Origin: CAYPAV01 sp964408805 | GTDB taxonomy: Bacteria; Pseudomonadota; Alphaproteobacteria; UBA8366 | NCBI GenBank assembly: GCA_964408805.1 | Contig: CAYPAV010000010.1 | Span: forward strand, 124,001 to 188,000 | Length of the DNA stretch: 64,000 bases | Direction: 5' to 3' | Shown: in pieces, positions 61,280-64,000 of the stretch | Numbering within the stretch: the first letter of the stretch is position 1 | Layout: each line of letters opens with the position of its first letter | Notes under the pieces: model-generated | What the model saw: the letters and a program-made list of their open reading frames with translations, nothing else | Told to the model about the DNA's origin: nothing | Databases searched by the model: none | Program-made: the position numbers and the translations under genes

Positions 61280-62059
61280 ATGACCGAATTATCTGCCGAT
61301 CAAAAGCAGCTACGTGATGAATTCGTCGACAATCGGGGTTATTGGAACCCGTTCTGGGAACAGGTGCTGACTCTCAGCCCGGAATTCTTCAAGGCCTATA
61401 GCGATTTCTCCTCGGTGCCCTGGAAGACAGGGACCCTGGCCCCGAAGATCAAGGAGTTCGTCTATATCGCGATTGATGCCTCGACGACCCATCTCTACAT
61501 CCCGGGCCTGCGCATCCATATCCAGAACGCGCTCAATCACGGCGCCACCCGGGAAGAGATCATGGAGGTGCTGCAGCTGACAAGCGTCCTCGGCGTTCAT
61601 ACCTGCTCCGAGGGTATCCCGATCCTGATCGAGGAACTGCGGAACGCGGGCAAGGCGGAAGACTTCGATGCGGCCGTACTCGGCGAGCGCGAGGAAAAGC
61701 TGAAGGCGGACTTCATCGAGGCGCGCGGTTATTGGGCACCGTTCTGGGATCAGATGCTGAAGCTCAGCCCGGAATTCTTCGAGGCCTATCTGAATTTCTC
61801 CTCGGTACCGTGGCGGAACGGCGTCCTGGAACCGAAGATCAAGGAGCTGATCTATATCGCCATCGATTCCGCGACCACCCATCTCTATAACGCCGGCACC
61901 CGCGTCCATCTTCGGAACGCCTTGAGCTACGGCGCCACCAAGGAAGAGATCATGGAGGTCTTCCAGCTCACCAGCGTGATCGGCATCCACACCTGTACCG
62001 AGAGCGTGCCGATCCTGTTCGAGGAGCTGGAACGGGCCGAGGCGAAGGCCGCGGAGTAA
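61280..62059 (+). CDS. Carboxymuconolactone decarboxylase family protein, internally duplicated
   Basis: 259 residues made of two copies of one domain in exact 130-residue register (Leu11/Leu141, YW 21/151, HLY 71/201, HTC 107/237). Each copy has FSSVPW, a long helix, THLY(I/N).G.R(I/V)H and (T/S)YGAT or HGAT with EEIMEV. The redox CXXC of AhpD is absent: the cysteine positions hold His and Ile or Asn, so peroxidase chemistry is unlikely and a decarboxylase, isomerase or binding role is more likely. ATG 61280 follows GAGGGAG. The downstream SDR gene is convergent, its stop starting 2 bp after this gene's end. Confidence 0.9.
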   Translation: MTELSADQKQLRDEFVDNRGYWNPFWEQVLTLSPEFFKAYSDFSSVPWKTGTLAPKIKEFVYIAIDASTTHLYIPGLRIHIQNALNHGATREEIMEVLQLTSVLGVHTCSEGIPILIEELRNAGKAEDFDAAVLGEREEKLKADFIEARGYWAPFWDQMLKLSPEFFEAYLNFSSVPWRNGVLEPKIKELIYIAIDSATTHLYNAGTRVHLRNALSYGATKEEIMEVFQLTSVIGIHTCTESVPILFEELERAEAKAAE

Positions 62060-62060
62060 A

Positions 62061-62825
62061 TCAAACGGTCAGATAACCGCCATCGACCATCAGGATCGTG
62101 CCGGTGACATAGGCGGACATGTCGGAGGCCAGGAAGATCGCCGGACCGACGATGTCCTCCGCTTCCGCCGCCCGCCCGAGCGGTGTGTGACGCAGGAAAT
62201 TCCCCATCATATCGGGGTTGGTTTCCCGCGCCGCTTCGTTCATCGGCGTGAGCACGAAGCCGGGTCCGATCGCGTTGACCCGGACCCCGTCGGCGCCGAG
62301 CTCGGCCGCCAGCGAGCGGGTCAGGCCGAGGACGCCGTGCTTCGAAGCCGTATAGGCGACCGAATTCGACGTATGTACGAAGGATTGGATCGAGCCGATA
62401 TTGACGATCCGGCCCTGGGATCGGCGAAGCTGGTCCAGGAATCCGTGTGCCATGTTGAAAACGCCGTTCAGATTGACGTCCAGGATGGCGGCCCAATCGC
62501 CGGCGACCGTCTCGCGGTCCGACGTCACATGGTTCCGCCGGTTGATCCCGGCCACGTTCGCCAGGATGGAGACCGTGCCGATCTTCGCCTCGATCTGTTC
62601 GGCGACCGCGCGGCAGGTATCGGCCTCGGTGACGTCGAGCCTGAAGCTCCAGGCCTCGCCGCCCGCCTTCAGGATATCGCTCGCCGTCTCGGCTGCGGCC
62701 TCGAGATTGGTGTCGATCGCGACGATCTGAGCGCCGGCGCCGGCATAGCCCTTGGCGACCGCGCGGCCGATGCCCGAGCCGCCGCCGGTGACGACCGCGA
62801 GGTGTCCCTCGAGTAATCCGCTCAT
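62061..62825 (-). CDS. SDR family oxidoreductase
   Basis: 254 residues with TGGGSGIG at the N-terminus, VAGIN in place of NNAG, the catalytic Ser in NIGSIQ and Tyr/Lys in YTASK, followed by PGFVLTPMN. Classical NAD(P)-dependent SDR of the gluconate-5-dehydrogenase-like or 3-oxoacyl reductase-like group. ATG 62825 has GGAAGG upstream; the longer open frame to 63110 overlaps ytoQ. Convergent with the duplicated CMD gene and divergent from ytoQ. Confidence 0.92.
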   Translation of the reverse strand: MSGLLEGHLAVVTGGGSGIGRAVAKGYAGAGAQIVAIDTNLEAAAETASDILKAGGEAWSFRLDVTEADTCRAVAEQIEAKIGTVSILANVAGINRRNHVTSDRETVAGDWAAILDVNLNGVFNMAHGFLDQLRRSQGRIVNIGSIQSFVHTSNSVAYTASKHGVLGLTRSLAAELGADGVRVNAIGPGFVLTPMNEAARETNPDMMGNFLRHTPLGRAAEAEDIVGPAIFLASDMSAYVTGTILMVDGGYLTV

Positions 62826-62932
62826 GGTTTTTTCCTTCCGGCGCTTTCTCTTCACGATCGATGAACAAGATAATGTGTTGGCCGAGGATGCAAGTGCGGT
62901 CGGGCCGCTAAAAGGGAAAAGGAAATACGAAG

Positions 62933-63391
62933 ATGAGCAATGGCAATTGGACGGTTTATCTCTCGGGCGAAATCCACACCGATTGGCGCGAGCGCATCGA
63001 GGACGGCACCAGAGCGGCCGACCTGCCGATCGAATTCGTCTCGCCGGTGACCGACCACGACTCTTCCGACGATTGCGGGGTCTCGATCCTGGGCGCGGAG
63101 TCCGATGCATTCTGGAAGGACCACAAAGGTGCGAAGGTCAACGCCATCCGCACCCGGACCCTGATTGACCGCGCCGATGTCGTCGTGGTCCGCTTCGGCG
63201 ATAAATACCGCCAATGGAACGCCGCCTTCGATGCCGGCTTCGCCGCCGCCTTGGGCAAGCCCGTCATCACCCTTCACGATCCCGGCCTGACTCACGCCTT
63301 GAAGGAAGTCGACGGTGCCGCCCAGGCCGTCGCCGAAACGCCGGAACAGGTGGTCGGAATACTGAACTACACGCTGACCGGGTCGCTGTAG
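62933..63391 (+). CDS. YtoQ family protein (nucleoside 2-deoxyribosyltransferase-like fold)
   Basis: 152 residues matching the YtoQ family: WTVYLSGEIHTDWRERI, EFVSPVTDHDSSDDCGV, IRTRTLIDRADVVVVRFGDK, YRQWNAAFDAGFAAALGKPV and ITLHDPGLTHALKEVD. The fold is that of nucleoside 2-deoxyribosyltransferases and the GEIHTDW and DAGFAAALG segments sit where those enzymes bind nucleotide, but the activity is not established. AAAGGAAA precedes the ATG. A terminator follows and separates it from guaA. Confidence 0.9.
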   Translation: MSNGNWTVYLSGEIHTDWRERIEDGTRAADLPIEFVSPVTDHDSSDDCGVSILGAESDAFWKDHKGAKVNAIRTRTLIDRADVVVVRFGDKYRQWNAAFDAGFAAALGKPVITLHDPGLTHALKEVDGAAQAVAETPEQVVGILNYTLTGSL

Positions 63392-63402
63392 ACCCGGCTC
63401 AT

Positions 63403-63422
63403 CCGCTTTGAAGCGGGTTTTT
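63403..63422 (+). terminator. Rho-independent terminator after ytoQ
   Basis: CCGCTTTGAAGCGG forms a 5-bp stem (CCGCT/AGCGG) with a 4-base loop and is followed after a G run by five Ts (63418-63422). It lies 12 bp after the ytoQ stop and 61 bp before guaA, so it should end the ytoQ transcript. Confidence 0.7.
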
Positions 63423-63483
63423 CACGGCATCGGATGTCTTCCGCCTTGACCCTCCCGGGTCTCCGGGTACATTGCGGCGACCC

Positions 63484-64000
63484 ATGACCGACCGCGTGCT
63501 CATCCTCGATTTCGGCAGCCAGGTGACCCAGCTCATCGCGCGCCGCGTGCGCGAGAGTGGGGTCTACTGCGAAATTCATCCCTTCAATAGCGTGACCGCC
63601 GAGAGCATCCGGGATTTCGACCCGAAGGCGGTGATCCTGTCGGGCGGACCGGCCTCGGTGCTCCATTCCGACACGCCGAGGGCGCCCGACGAATTGTTCG
63701 AGATGGGTCTGCCCGTGCTCGGTATCTGCTATGGCGAGCAGACCATGTGCGCGCAGTTGGGCGGCGAGGTCGAGGAGACCGGCCACCGCGAATTCGGCCG
63801 CGCCATGATCGAGGTGACCGAGGCCTGTTCGCTGATCGAAGGGGTTTGGTCGATCGGCGAGGAGCATCAGGTCTGGATGAGCCACGGCGACACCGTGATC
63901 TCGATCCCCGACGGCTTTCGGGCCGTCGCCAAGACCGACGGCTCCCCCTTCGCCATGATCGCCGACGAGACGCGGAATTTTTACGCGACCCAGTTCCATC
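63484..64000 (+). CDS. guaA: GMP synthase, glutamine amidotransferase domain (cut by window edge)
   Basis: 172 codons, open to the window end. VLILDFGSQVTQLIARRVRE opens the class I amidotransferase domain; SGGPASVL and the nucleophile LGICYGEQ (Cys82) follow, then GHREFGRAMIEV, WMSHGDTV and ATQFH, where the catalytic His (about residue 172) lies at the window edge. GuaA converts XMP to GMP with glutamine or ammonia and ATP; the synthetase half is outside. No strong ribosome site is seen upstream of ATG 63484, which matches family N-termini exactly. Confidence 0.96.
   Translation, partial: MTDRVLILDFGSQVTQLIARRVRESGVYCEIHPFNSVTAESIRDFDPKAVILSGGPASVLHSDTPRAPDELFEMGLPVLGICYGEQTMCAQLGGEVEETGHREFGRAMIEVTEACSLIEGVWSIGEEHQVWMSHGDTVISIPDGFRAVAKTDGSPFAMIADETRNFYATQFH

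Overview
The window is a GC-rich stretch of a bacterial chromosome, most likely from an alphaproteobacterium of Rhodospirillales-like character. This rests on the lytic transglycosylase / dapA / smpB neighbourhood, a bactofilin paired with an M23 peptidase, MotA/MotB sequences of alphaproteobacterial style, a Bpt-type aminoacyl transferase, and abundant UbiD, HyuA/HyuB, LLM and SDR catabolic genes. Genus cannot be read from the sequence. No rRNA, tRNA, CRISPR array, intact insertion sequence or prophage was recognised. guaA at the right edge and a HlyD-like gene at the left edge are cut by the window.

Layout. 1-8.5 kb is mainly housekeeping: marR with the start of an efflux membrane-fusion gene, M23 peptidase plus bactofilin, a hydrolase/dehalogenase pair, a soluble lytic transglycosylase, dapA and smpB. 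8.5-19 kb is accessory: ThuA, a hot-dog protein, a radical SAM protein with an atypical cysteine spacing, SDR, a hydrolase with a cysteine in the nucleophile elbow opposite a YghU-like GST, an AhpD-like miniprotein with a class III cyclase, and a flavin monooxygenase. 19.4-22.1 kb is a secreted Rap1a-like protein with a multiheme cytochrome c (11 CXXCH plus one damaged site). 22.6-34.9 kb is a catabolic island: DUF1445, DadA-like oxidase, acyl-CoA ligase, UbiD decarboxylase, enoyl-CoA hydratase, an aryl-sulfate sulfotransferase-like gene interrupted by an in-frame TGA, LLM oxidoreductase, Gfo/Idh/MocA oxidoreductase, EamA transporter and an NTF2-like protein. 35-46.9 kb holds a fused CydDC-like ABC exporter, a SAM-cyclase-ATPase-TPR signalling protein, a group IV decarboxylase, a penicillin acylase family hydrolase and threonine dehydratase. 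47-50.4 kb is a flagellar stator operon (motA with an apparent one-base frameshift, then two motB paralogues) and an RDD membrane protein. 50.4-64 kb has bpt, ridA-like, an AT-rich chimeric orphan, a four-gene hyuA-hyuB-orf106-methyltransferase operon, a class III aminotransferase, LLM oxidoreductase, hydrolase, an internally duplicated CMD-family protein, SDR, ytoQ and guaA.

The most unusual features are: a dispersed intergenic repeat family of about 100-190 bp, found by eye in at least six gaps between 13 and 34.4 kb in both orientations; three genes that look interrupted (motA, the sulfotransferase-like gene, a small membrane ORF at 0.8-1.0 kb); a heme site lost through one base; the hyuAB-orf106-methyltransferase operon; and the CX8CX2C radical SAM protein. 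No single locus stands out as a complete new defence or mobile system.
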